Counted from the first letter of the stretch, positions 1-7,247 are shown. The stretch is 12,297 nt of DNA from an uncultured Lachnospiraceae bacterium (GCA_949346185.1 CASGVX010000029.1:1-12297), one strand, 5' to 3'. Translations and numbers: made by a program. The notes: a model not told the origin generated them from the sequence alone.

Positions 1-4
1 TATT

Positions 5-262
5 TCATCTTGGCTCATAAGCTCCTTTCCCAATTTCTGATAGTTCAGCCCCAGCCACTTCCGCCGTGTCCCCCCGGGACACCTGTACCGCCGTCTTGTC
101 AATCTTTACAGCGGCATCTTCCGCCGTTCCTTCTGCCGCCACATACACTACCATTTTCTTTGCCGCTTCTGCCGCGCTGGAGTCTCGCCTGGATAAACCT
201 GTGGAAGAACCCAGCACTAGCGCAAAAGCCAGCACCGTGCTTAATACTTTTTTCGCTCTCAT
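5..262 (-). CDS. Short secreted protein under B12 riboswitch control, DUF4430-like, probably truncated
   Basis: An 85-residue protein. Residues 1-31 form a signal peptide: basic MRAKK, a hydrophobic stretch VLSTVLAFALVLGSS, then a small-residue region ending SSAAEA. The mature part begins KKMVVYVAAEGT and continues to VKIDKTAVQVSRGDTAE, which resembles the first two strands of DUF4430 (transcobalamin-C-like) proteins of clostridia. Such proteins often sit behind cobalamin riboswitches and are thought to take part in corrinoid capture at the cell surface. The start has a ribosome site (AAAGGAAGAG) just upstream. Family members are usually much longer, and here the frame stops about 50 residues into the domain. 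Another frame stays open across the stop to the window edge, so this may be a frameshifted gene, or a real small protein followed by an overlapping gene starting at position 18. The family call is by eye. Confidence 0.5.
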   Translation of the reverse strand: MRAKKVLSTVLAFALVLGSSTGLSRRDSSAAEAAKKMVVYVAAEGTAEDAAVKIDKTAVQVSRGDTAEVAGAELSEIGKGAYEPR

Positions 263-404
263 TTTCTCTTCCTTTCTGAAATTATTGCGAACGCCAAGAT
301 TTTCTAAGGGTCACTGTCCACAGCCATGGATTCCTTCATCTAACTAATAGCAACCGATTGCAATCTCTGGCACACGAATCTCCCACCGAGATTCTCTCGT
401 CGCG

Positions 405-705
405 CGTTACCAGCAGGTCTCCTGGCTTATGACTTCAGAAAATCTCCCTTCCCATGAATCCCGCTGCGATTCACAGTGGTGTTTCCACAGAAATTTCCGC
501 TCTGACAGAACAACTGGCTCTGGCGGCAACCTAGCGCAAGTCTGTCTTTGAAAGCAAATCCATTTCTGCTATAAAATTTTCTGTGCTGATGCATGCATCA
601 GGGAACCACCCTCTCGTGTCCCTGCCTGCATGCCACAGCCGTCCTTACAGTAGCGGGGGCTGCTGCCGCTCTCCACGGCATTCCCTTTTCAGCCTGCTCC
701 CATCT
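405..705 (-). promoter_or_regulatory. Cobalamin (AdoCbl) riboswitch with long peripheral insertion
   Basis: Read on the minus strand, the RNA shows the hallmark blocks in order: AAAAGGGAA (near 681-690), GCAGCCCCCGCTACTGTAAG (near 643-662), CCACTG (near 473-479), ATGGGAAGG (near 448-456) and the B12 box AGCCAGGAGACCTGC (413-427). The closing P1 stem is AGCAGG at 693-698 with CCTGCT at 412-417. This class binds adenosylcobalamin and shuts off downstream genes when B12 is plentiful. The blocks CTACTGTAA and CCACTG are usually about 25-30 bases apart; here about 163 bases (481-643) lie between them, including a perfect 16-bp palindrome at 586-601. Downstream of the B12 box there is a 7-bp hairpin (376-394) but no U-run, so the switch may act on translation. 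It controls the secreted protein at 5-262. Confidence 0.92.
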
Positions 706-761
706 GCACTGTTATTAAGAAAGGTACATAACAATGGAAGCAGAGCACTGATAACCTTGCT

Positions 762-790
762 ATTGTAGCATTTTTTTATGAAAAACACAA
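762..790 (-). promoter_or_regulatory. Promoter for the riboswitch transcript
   Basis: On the minus strand, TTGTGT (785-790) and TACAAT (762-767) are separated by exactly 17 bases. The -10 box matches the sigma-A consensus at 5 of 6 positions and the -35 at 3 of 6. It lies about 60 bases upstream of the P1 stem of the cobalamin riboswitch, where a promoter is expected. Confidence 0.55.
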
Positions 791-808
791 ATCGTGGTTA
801 CTATTCAA

Positions 809-823
809 TGTTACTATTCACAG
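809..823 (+). repeat. Near-copy of the intergenic element end motif
   Basis: TGTTACTATTCACAG differs by one base from the 15-bp motif TGTAACTATTCACAG that bounds the element at 11411-11753. A second partial copy, TTACTATTCA, lies at 798-807, 13 bases upstream of the same ten bases here. Both are in the divergent intergenic region between the riboswitch promoter and the LRR gene. Confidence 0.5.
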
Positions 824-844
824 CCAGCCAACAGTAATGGGATA

Positions 845-874
845 TTGACTTTATATACTGTCAAGTGGTATCTT
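845..874 (+). promoter_or_regulatory. Possible promoter of the LRR protein gene
   Basis: TTGACT (845-850) is followed after 18 bases by TATCTT (869-874), matching sigma-A boxes at 5 and 4 of 6 positions. The distance to the start codon would give a leader of about 145 bases that includes the 18-bp palindrome at 974-991. The -10 box is weak, so this is tentative. Confidence 0.35.
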
Positions 875-973
875 TATCATAATGCATGAGCATTTTACCA
901 CAAACCAGCGAGGAGATGTTTTGTTTGGCAAATGGTAATGGTGTGATGGGTGCACATTATGCCAAAGAGAATA

Positions 974-991
974 CAGTACACTAGTGTACTG
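974..991. repeat. Perfect 18-bp palindrome upstream of the LRR gene
   Basis: CAGTACACTAGTGTACTG reads the same on both strands. It lies 35 bases before the LRR start codon and 22 bases before its ribosome site. It could be an operator for a dimeric repressor or, in RNA, a hairpin close to the ribosome site. No U-run follows it, so it is not a typical terminator. Confidence 0.7.
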
Positions 992-1026
992 ACATGTTGA
1001 TATTTGATATATGGAGGAGAAGCGAT

Positions 1027-3249
1027 ATGAAAGCAAAGAGAATGATTTTATCCATCTTACTGGTGGTGGTGCTTATTGTCAGTCCAATACTGCCGCCGTC
1101 ACAGACAATCGTACTGGCAGAAAGCATTCAGACTCTCACAATAGAGAATAAGACACTCTATGAGGCTCTGAAATCATGTCTTCTTGACAACAGTTCTAAT
1201 AGAGGTGCACTGCAAAGCAACAATGACGAAAAACAGCAGATGACACTTAATCTGGAGAAGGTTACATCGATTCAGATGCTGCTAAAATCGGACATAACAG
1301 GTGACAATTTCAAGAATACCCTCGAAACACTGTTCCGCGGATGCACGAATCTGAAACATCTCCAGCTGAGAAGATGCGATCTCCGTGAAATCGATTGTTC
1401 CATTATTGGTAACAGGGAAAGTCTAGGTAGCCTGTCTTTGGTTGAGTGTAACCTGGACAAGATTCCTGAACTGACATTGCCAAACTTAACAACTTTGTGT
1501 CTGTCAAAGAATAATTTATCTGCAGATGGCGCCTGTGACAGCCTTACTAAAACGAAACTGCCATCCTTGATCAGTTTGTGGCTGGATGACTGCAGGATAT
1601 CAAATATTGATTTCATTCAGAATTTGGGAAAATTGCAAAACCTGTCCTTAGCAGATAACAAGCTTACCGATGATTCCCTATCAGCATTGACCAGTATGGC
1701 GAACCTATCTGATCTGGAGGAGCTTAATCTGGGCGTGAGGGTTCATGTTGTATTGGGCGGCACATACGCCTATAATATTTATACTCCCAGCAAAAATATA
1801 TTTACAGATGTGGCAGGTCTCGCATCACTTCCGATATATTTTTCAAAATTGAGAGAATTAGAATTATCCGGACTTAGAATCACCTCCATACAGGCGTTTG
1901 CCAGTATAAAAAACACTCCCCGAATAACCTTTGAATTGAACAACATTACTGATTATGCAGGCCTTACAAATGACAACAAATTTGTTTTATCCACACAGAC
2001 AATGAATCTGGAGAGTGATTTTACTGTCGGCCAGGAAATTGCGTTTCCAGAACTGGTGAAAAGAATCCTGAATCCAGAGGATATACTGTACAGTTCTGAA
2101 GGTTTGACCTATACAAACTGCCATTTATCTGACGATGAAACAAAAATTGTCATGGAAACAAAGAATCCATCTGTGAAGGTAAAAAGCGGAAAACTGAATG
2201 GTTCAACGATTCATTTTAAGCCAAAAAAGACACCTTCCTATACAATTCCTGAAAATCTGACGGCTACTGTGGGGGATACCCTTGCTTCCGTTGTTCTGCC
2301 AGAGGGTTTTTCATGGAAGGATCCTGCACAAACTTTGGACGAAGGGGGATTGCATACATTTAAAGCAGTTTATACACCAGCAGATACAGATAACTATCTC
2401 ATTGTTGATAACATAAATATACCGGTAACAGTTATCGCAAAACCGACACCAACGCCAACATCATCTCCGACAGCAAAGCCACCTCTGACACCGGGACTGC
2501 CTCCAACGGCAGAACCAACCCTGACACCGGAACCATCTCCCACATCAGAGCCATCTCTGACACCGGAAACGTCTCCAAATCCGACACCAGATATACCAAA
2601 ACCCACGCCGGAAGCACCAATGTCCACTCCCCAAAAACCGGACGAATCCAAACAAACCGGAAATCAGCTAGAGAAACGGACAGATTTGCCAATCTTACTT
2701 GCCACCGGGAAACAGAAAGGGAAGAACGGCATCAAACTGATGTGGAATAAATGGAGCGGCTGCACAGGCTATGAGGTATACTGGTCATACTGTGACGGAA
2801 AGAAGAATTTTCGGAAGCTGAAAACAGTAAAGAAGAATGGAACTCGTGTATGCGTACATAAAAAACTGAAAAGAACTCGCGCATATAAGTATTATATTGC
2901 CACCTACCGGATAAATAATGGCAGAAAGAATTATCTTTCAAAATCTTCCGTGATTCATGTGGCAATGAAGCAGGAAAAGCATACCAATGTAAAAAAGATT
3001 AAGACAAACAAGGCAAAGCTGGTATTGAAACCAAAAAAGAAATTTCGGATCAAGGCAACTGCGATAAAAGAGAACAAAAAAAAGAAACTGCTGAGCCATG
3101 AACGGATATTTCGCTATTATACAGGCAATAAAGCAGTGGCAACCGTAACAAAAAGCGGAAAGATTCAGGCAAAAAAACAGGGTACCTGTACCATCTTTGT
3201 CGTTGCAAACAATGGCGTAGCGAAAACGATAAAATTAACAGTGAAATAA
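1027..3249 (+). CDS. Exported leucine-rich-repeat surface protein with Ig-like domains
   Basis: A 740-residue secreted protein. The start at 1027 was chosen over an in-frame ATG at 994 because GGAGG (1013-1017) sits 9 bases ahead of it and the signal peptide then begins at MKAKRM. Signal peptide: residues 1-31, cleaved near VLA-ES. Residues about 100-315 hold irregular leucine-rich repeats (LKHLQLRRCDL, LTTLCLSKNNL, LQNLSLADNKL, LRELELSGLRI). Residues about 400-468 resemble the Ig-like module of clostridial surface proteins that ends AVYTPADTDNY. A Pro/Thr/Ser/Glu linker of short PTP-type repeats spans about 470-541. A fibronectin-III-like segment follows (about 551-648), then a C-terminal Big2 domain (about 653-740, with AVATVTKSGKIQAKKQGTCTI). 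The C-terminal third is strongly basic. There is no LPXTG signal or C-terminal membrane segment, so the anchoring is unclear. LRR proteins of this type commonly bind proteins or glycans at the cell surface; the ligand is unknown. By eye its codons are more AT-rich than those of clpB or htrA. Confidence 0.88.
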   Translation: MKAKRMILSILLVVVLIVSPILPPSQTIVLAESIQTLTIENKTLYEALKSCLLDNSSNRGALQSNNDEKQQMTLNLEKVTSIQMLLKSDITGDNFKNTLETLFRGCTNLKHLQLRRCDLREIDCSIIGNRESLGSLSLVECNLDKIPELTLPNLTTLCLSKNNLSADGACDSLTKTKLPSLISLWLDDCRISNIDFIQNLGKLQNLSLADNKLTDDSLSALTSMANLSDLEELNLGVRVHVVLGGTYAYNIYTPSKNIFTDVAGLASLPIYFSKLRELELSGLRITSIQAFASIKNTPRITFELNNITDYAGLTNDNKFVLSTQTMNLESDFTVGQEIAFPELVKRILNPEDILYSSEGLTYTNCHLSDDETKIVMETKNPSVKVKSGKLNGSTIHFKPKKTPSYTIPENLTATVGDTLASVVLPEGFSWKDPAQTLDEGGLHTFKAVYTPADTDNYLIVDNINIPVTVIAKPTPTPTSSPTAKPPLTPGLPPTAEPTLTPEPSPTSEPSLTPETSPNPTPDIPKPTPEAPMSTPQKPDESKQTGNQLEKRTDLPILLATGKQKGKNGIKLMWNKWSGCTGYEVYWSYCDGKKNFRKLKTVKKNGTRVCVHKKLKRTRAYKYYIATYRINNGRKNYLSKSSVIHVAMKQEKHTNVKKIKTNKAKLVLKPKKKFRIKATAIKENKKKKLLSHERIFRYYTGNKAVATVTKSGKIQAKKQGTCTIFVVANNGVAKTIKLTVK

Positions 3250-3315
3250 TTTCACAGGATGTAGCCCACCGGGGTGCAAAAGAATTGACAGATTTACTGC
3301 TTTTTTACTCCCTTT

Positions 3316-3347
3316 GAGAGGGAATGCCATAGGAAGAGAGGGAATGC
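3316..3347 (+). repeat. Tandem 12-bp direct repeat before ogt
   Basis: GAGAGGGAATGC occurs at 3316-3327 and again at 3336-3347, offset by 20 bases. The second copy serves as the ribosome site of ogt (AGAGGG, 8 bases from the ATG). A TTGACA at 3285-3290 upstream could be a -35 box, but no good -10 box lies at the right distance. No intrinsic terminator was seen after the LRR gene. Confidence 0.6.
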
Positions 3348-3350
3348 AGC

Positions 3351-3860
3351 ATGCTATATATCAATCATTATCATTCACCCCTGGGCGACATTCTTCTGAC
3401 CGCTGACGAAATCGGGCTGACCGGGCTCTGGTTTGATGGGTCAAAATATTATGCAGACCATCTCAATTCCCAGCACGAGGAAAAAGATACGCCTATCCTC
3501 CAACAGGCAAAGGAGTGGCTTGCCATTTATTTTTCATGCACAGAGCCCCCCTTCCTGCCCCCCATTCATATGATAGGCACTCCTTTTCAACTTAACGTCT
3601 GGGCAATCCTGCAAAAAATCCCCTACGGAGAAACTACCACTTATGGACAAATCGCTAAAGAAATCGCTGAGCAGAAAGGGATTCCCCGGATGGCCGCACA
3701 GGCGGTAGGCGGCGCAGTGGGACGCAATAACATTCCCATCATCATTCCCTGCCACAGAGTCGTAGGGTCAGGCGGACGCCTGACAGGATATGGCGGAGGA
3801 TTAGAAAAAAAGGTAAAACTGCTGACTTTGGAGCAAGTGGATATGAATCATTTATTTTAG
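3351..3860 (+). CDS. ogt: Methylated-DNA--protein-cysteine S-methyltransferase
   Basis: A 169-residue cytoplasmic suicide repair enzyme. It moves the alkyl group from O6-alkylguanine (or O4-alkylthymine) in DNA onto its own cysteine. The active-site motif IIPCHRVVG puts the acceptor at Cys134. It is followed by the conserved GGRLTGYGGGLEKK, and the winged-helix DNA-binding part begins near PYGETTTYGQIAKEI (91-105). The N-terminal part (1-75) is the usual poorly conserved domain. The length is typical. At the place of the arginine finger, 17 residues before the cysteine, the sequence reads AAQAVGG, so Gln117 stands where human AGT and E. coli Ogt have Arg; I recall the same change in other clostridial members. 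The NP dipeptide after it is NN here. The gene converges on clpB with only 5 bases between stop codons and no visible terminator. Confidence 0.95.
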   Translation: MLYINHYHSPLGDILLTADEIGLTGLWFDGSKYYADHLNSQHEEKDTPILQQAKEWLAIYFSCTEPPFLPPIHMIGTPFQLNVWAILQKIPYGETTTYGQIAKEIAEQKGIPRMAAQAVGGAVGRNNIPIIIPCHRVVGSGGRLTGYGGGLEKKVKLLTLEQVDMNHLF

Positions 3861-3865
3861 CAGCA

Positions 3866-6442
3866 TTACTTCGCCTGCAATTTCCCATCCACCACGTTAA
3901 TCGTCACAGTGTCTCCCATCCTCACCTCGTCTGCCAGAATCTTCCGAGCCAAAAGCGTCTCAACATTCTTCTGTAAGTAACGCTTCAGCGGCCTGGCGCC
4001 GAAGGCAGGTTCATACGCCTGCTCAGCAATAAACTCCACAGCCTCCTCCGTCAGTTCCACCCGTATCTCCTTCTCCCTCACCCGCTCATTCAATTCTTTC
4101 ATCAAAAGCCGTATAATGGTAGATATATTGCTCCTAGTCAAGGGCTTGAACAAAATGATTTCATCCAGACGGTTCAGGAACTCCGGCCGAAAACTTGCCC
4201 GCAAGTCCGCCATCGTCTCCTCTCTAGCCTCATCGCTGATATTTCCTGCATCGTCCACGCCCTCCAGCAGGTATGTTGAGCCAATATTCGATGTGAGAAT
4301 GATAATGGTATTCTTAAAGTCCACCGTCCGGCCTTGGGAATCCGTGATTCTGCCATCATCCAGCACCTGCAGCAGCACATTGAACACATCGGGATGGGCT
4401 TTCTCAATTTCATCAAAGAGAACCACAGAGTAAGGCTTTCTGCGCACAGCCTCCGTCAGCTGCCCTCCCTCCTCATATCCCACATATCCGGGAGGCGCCC
4501 CAATCAGTCTGGCAACACTGTACTTCTCCATATATTCGCTCATGTCGATTCTCACCATATTGCTCTCATCGTCAAATAGGCTGGCGGCAAGGGTCTTGGC
4601 AAGTTCCGTCTTGCCCACCCCGGTAGGCCCTAGGAACAGGAAGGAGCCAATGGGCTTGCCCGGATCCTTGATGCCCGCTTTGGAGCGAATAATGGCCTCG
4701 CTTACCAGCGAAACGCCCTCTTCCTGACCTACGACCCGCCTGTGAAGTTCCTCTTCCAGATGCAGCGTCTTTTCCCGCTCGCCCTCTGAAAGTTTTGCCA
4801 CGGGAATCCCAGTCCACCGGGAAATGATTTTGGCAATCTCCTCCTCGGTCACGCTCTCCTGCACCAACGTGCGGTTCTCAGCCCTTGCCTGATCTTCTGC
4901 CACCTCCAGCCGTTTCTCCAATTCTGGCAATTTGCCATATTGCAGTTCTGCCAGCCTATTCAAGTCGTAGTCCCGCTTGGCCGCATCCATTTCAGTATGC
5001 AGGGCTTCCAGCTGCTCTTTCAGCGCATTTACCTCATCCACAGATGCCTTCTCACTGTCCCACCGAGCCTTCTTCTCATGAAAACCATCCCGCAATTCTG
5101 CCAAATCCTTCTGCAGCTGCTCCAAACGCTCCCCAGACATTCGGTCCGTCTCCTTCTTTAACGCCGCCTCCTCAATCTCCATCTGCATAATCCGCCGGCG
5201 GATTTCATCCAGTTCTGCCGGCATGCTATCCAGTTCCGTCTTAATCATGGCGCAGGCCTCATCCACCAAGTCAATGGCCTTATCGGGCAGAAACCGATCG
5301 GAAATGTACCGATTTGACAAGGTAGCCGCCGCCACCAGAGATGCATCCGTAATCTTAACACCGTGAAACACCTCATAGCGGTCTTTCAGCCCTCTCAGGA
5401 TAGATATGGTATCCTCCACCGTGGGCTCATCCACCATGACAGGCTGGAACCGCCTTTCCAGAGCAGGATCCTTTTCAATATACATCCGATACTCATCCAA
5501 AGTAGTAGCCCCAATGCAATGCAGCTCTCCTCTGGCAAGCATGGGCTTCAGCATATTTCCCGCATCCATGGCGCCATCTGTCTTCCCTGCCCCCACAATG
5601 GTATGCAGCTCGTCGATAAAGAGAATGATCTGACCATCGCTCTTCTTCACCTCTTCCAGAACCGCTTTCAACCGTTCCTCAAACTCACCCCGATACTTGG
5701 CTCCCGCCACCAGTGCCCCCATATCCAAGGCGAATACCTTCTTATCCTTCAATCCCTCCGGCACATCTCCCTTGACAATCCGATGAGCCAGCCCCTCCAC
5801 TGCCGCAGTCTTTCCTACGCCCGGCTCGCCAATCAGCACGGGATTATTTTTCGTCTTTCGAGAAAGGATGCGAATGACATTCCTAATTTCCTCGTCCCTT
5901 CCAATCACTGGATCCAGTTTGCCATCCTTGACCCGCTCCACCAAATCCGAACCGTATTTTTCCAGCGTATCGTAGGTAGCCTCCGGATTATCACTGGTGA
6001 CACGCTGGTTTCCACGCACCTCTGACAGCACTTGGAGGAAACGCTCTCTCGTGATGCCGCACTCTTTCAGAAGTTCTTTCATCTCCCTGCCGGGGTGAGC
6101 CAGCAGGCTGAGGAACAGATGCTCTACAGAAACATACTCATCCCCCATGCGCTTTGCCTCATCCTCCGCATAGACCAGCGTCTCATTCAGATATTTATCA
6201 ATACGCAAGTCCCCCCCAGACACTTTCGGCCGCTTATTCAGGATTCCCTCCACCTGAGCCAGAAATGCTTCCGGGGAAATCCCCATCTTCTCGATCAATT
6301 TGCGAATCAGGCTATCCTCCACTTGGAGCATCGCCACCAGAAAATGATCCTGCCCGATCTCCTGATGCCCGTAATCCATGGCAACTTTCTCCGTGTTCTG
6401 CATCACTTCCTGAGATTTCTGCGTAAATCTGCTAATATTCAT
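3866..6442 (-). CDS. clpB: ATP-dependent disaggregase ClpB (Hsp104 family)
   Basis: An 858-residue cytoplasmic AAA+ chaperone. Its hexamer threads aggregated proteins through a central pore, working with DnaK and small heat-shock proteins. The start MNISRFTQKS at 6442 has GGAGGTG (6448-6454) 5 to 7 bases upstream; a longer in-frame start at 6523 lacks support and adds a non-homologous leader. The N-terminal Clp repeat covers residues 1-145. NBD1 has Walker A GEPGVGKT at 205-212, Walker B FIDE near 276, the pore loop tyrosine in KYRGEFEERL near 250 and the arginine finger in LERRF near 330. The coiled-coil M domain lies at about 403-523. NBD2 has Walker A GPTGVGKT at 605-612, pore loop GYVG at 652-655 and Walker B LFDEIE near 675-679. 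The full M domain separates ClpB from ClpC and ClpA, and no ClpP-binding loop was recognised. It is probably cotranscribed with hsp20 from the CIRCE-controlled promoter. Confidence 0.98.
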   Translation of the reverse strand: MNISRFTQKSQEVMQNTEKVAMDYGHQEIGQDHFLVAMLQVEDSLIRKLIEKMGISPEAFLAQVEGILNKRPKVSGGDLRIDKYLNETLVYAEDEAKRMGDEYVSVEHLFLSLLAHPGREMKELLKECGITRERFLQVLSEVRGNQRVTSDNPEATYDTLEKYGSDLVERVKDGKLDPVIGRDEEIRNVIRILSRKTKNNPVLIGEPGVGKTAAVEGLAHRIVKGDVPEGLKDKKVFALDMGALVAGAKYRGEFEERLKAVLEEVKKSDGQIILFIDELHTIVGAGKTDGAMDAGNMLKPMLARGELHCIGATTLDEYRMYIEKDPALERRFQPVMVDEPTVEDTISILRGLKDRYEVFHGVKITDASLVAAATLSNRYISDRFLPDKAIDLVDEACAMIKTELDSMPAELDEIRRRIMQMEIEEAALKKETDRMSGERLEQLQKDLAELRDGFHEKKARWDSEKASVDEVNALKEQLEALHTEMDAAKRDYDLNRLAELQYGKLPELEKRLEVAEDQARAENRTLVQESVTEEEIAKIISRWTGIPVAKLSEGEREKTLHLEEELHRRVVGQEEGVSLVSEAIIRSKAGIKDPGKPIGSFLFLGPTGVGKTELAKTLAASLFDDESNMVRIDMSEYMEKYSVARLIGAPPGYVGYEEGGQLTEAVRRKPYSVVLFDEIEKAHPDVFNVLLQVLDDGRITDSQGRTVDFKNTIIILTSNIGSTYLLEGVDDAGNISDEAREETMADLRASFRPEFLNRLDEIILFKPLTRSNISTIIRLLMKELNERVREKEIRVELTEEAVEFIAEQAYEPAFGARPLKRYLQKNVETLLARKILADEVRMGDTVTINVVDGKLQAK

Positions 6443-6481
6443 ATGACCACCTCCATGTCTGCACACCAGTACCAATGAGTT

Positions 6482-6510
6482 GCCGCCTTGTAAAAGATTT
6501 ACAAGACGGC
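6482..6510 (-). promoter_or_regulatory. Strong 13-bp hairpin between hsp20 and clpB
   Basis: GCCGCCTTGTAAA (6482-6494) and TTTACAAGACGGC (6498-6510) pair over 13 positions with a three-base loop; in the minus-strand RNA one pair is G-U. It lies in the 132-base gap between hsp20 and clpB, 40 bases before the clpB start. No U-run follows it in the minus direction, so it is not a standard terminator. It could be a processing or stability hairpin that sets the ratio of Hsp20 to ClpB, or a regulated leader element. Confidence 0.65.
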
Positions 6511-6574
6511 GTCGGGTTTCCATATCTCACAATTTTGAACTTCTGCCAACGAACTCGCGCGATTGAGAGCAGCC

Positions 6575-7012
6575 TCATCCCTCGATGGCAATATATCTCT
6601 TCTCCTCTACCTTTTTAGGGTCTTTCTTAGGAATTGATAACTTCAAGATACCATTCTCAAATTTCGCACGAATCTCATCCTGAGAAACGCCGTCACCCAC
6701 ATAAAAACTGCGGCTCATGGTTCCTGCGTAACGCTCTCTCCTGATATATTTCCCATTCTCGTCCTTCTCGTCGTTGTTCACATTCTTCGCAGCCTCAATC
6801 TTTAGGTACCCATTCTCCAGCTGGGCATTTACCTCATCCTTTTTATACCCAGGCAAGTCAATATCCAGCTCGTAACCATTTTCCGTCTCCATCACGTCCG
6901 TCTTCATCATATTCTGGGAACGTTTTCCGTACAGGGCTTTGTCAATCGAAGGAAATGAAAAGTCCATCCAATCATCAAATAAGTTTTCTCCAAAAATACT
7001 CGGCAGTAACAT
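6575..7012 (-). CDS. hsp20: Small heat-shock protein, Hsp20/alpha-crystallin family
   Basis: A 145-residue ATP-independent holdase that binds unfolding proteins in large oligomers so that DnaK and ClpB can recover them. The ribosome site AAAAGGAGG (from 7021) is 8 bases from the ATG. The N-terminal arm (1-36) has the usual aromatic, disordered look (LFDDWMDFSFPS). The alpha-crystallin domain runs from about 37 to 128 (YELDIDLPGYKKDEV, then ENGYLKIEA, SRSFYVGDGV and the closing ENGILKLSIPK). The C-terminal I-X-I motif IAI at 141-143 is present; it docks neighbouring dimers. This is the length of the common bacterial form. The gene sits directly behind a CIRCE operator and ahead of clpB, which fits a heat-shock operon repressed by HrcA. 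Confidence 0.97.
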   Translation of the reverse strand: MLLPSIFGENLFDDWMDFSFPSIDKALYGKRSQNMMKTDVMETENGYELDIDLPGYKKDEVNAQLENGYLKIEAAKNVNNDEKDENGKYIRRERYAGTMSRSFYVGDGVSQDEIRAKFENGILKLSIPKKDPKKVEEKRYIAIEG

Positions 7013-7241
7013 AAGTCATTCCTCCTTTTAAAATCTTTTAATTGGTTTGCATTACCTGTTGCTTTAGAACTTGGAATAATACTTTCCATGAGTAATATCA
7101 TGAAAACCATTCCTTAGGGTTATTATTTGCTCCCATATAGAAAAGTTATGCAAGCTCTTCAAGTTTGAAATGAAAACTTTCTGTATTTATGATAGAAGAA
7201 TTGTGCTTACGCTTTTCTATATAGGCGTTTTTCCTTGTTCT
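7013..7241 (-). promoter_or_regulatory. Long structured 5' leader of hsp20, possible RNA thermometer
   Basis: From the predicted start site near 7241 the leader is about 230 bases and holds no gene. It contains an 11-bp long-range inverted repeat (CTTTTCTATAT at 7212-7222 with ATATAGAAAAG at 7135-7145). It also holds a hairpin at 7073-7113 whose 9-bp inner stem (7083-7091 with 7098-7106, one G-U) is closed by GGAAT/ATTCC. Just before the start codon an AU-rich stem, CCAATTAAA with TTTAAAAGG in the RNA, would cover the first bases of the Shine-Dalgarno site. Small heat-shock genes often carry such temperature-sensitive leaders. The thermometer role is inference. Confidence 0.4.
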
Positions 7242-7247
7242 GATTAT

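Noticed and set aside
583..768. 61-codon plus-strand frame opposite the riboswitch
   Set aside because: It lies wholly across the cobalamin riboswitch core on the other strand; its Ser/Pro/Arg-rich peptide is an antisense shadow.
985..997. 13-base match TGTACTGACATGT shared with 11612-11624
   Set aside because: A match of this length is expected once or twice by chance in 12 kb, so it is not used as proof of a second element copy.
851..1036. 61-codon minus-strand frame upstream of the LRR gene
   Set aside because: It overlaps the promoter, palindrome and ribosome site of the LRR gene and looks like chance coding, without a signal or domain.
2437..2650. Period-like repeats that might suggest a CRISPR or tandem array
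   Set aside because: They encode the Pro/Thr linker of the LRR protein; units are short, degenerate and in frame, with no spacers.
5363..6025. 220-codon plus-strand frame opposite clpB
   Set aside because: Antisense shadow of a highly conserved gene; the peptide shows no structure beyond that expected from the clpB codons.
6443..6523. N-terminal extension of ClpB from an upstream ATG
   Set aside because: The 27 extra residues derive from the intergenic hairpin, match nothing in ClpB, and the ATG at 6442 has an ideal ribosome site.
6907..7110. 67-codon minus-strand frame in the hsp20 leader
   Set aside because: It overlaps the hsp20 start in another frame, and its region is better explained by leader stems.
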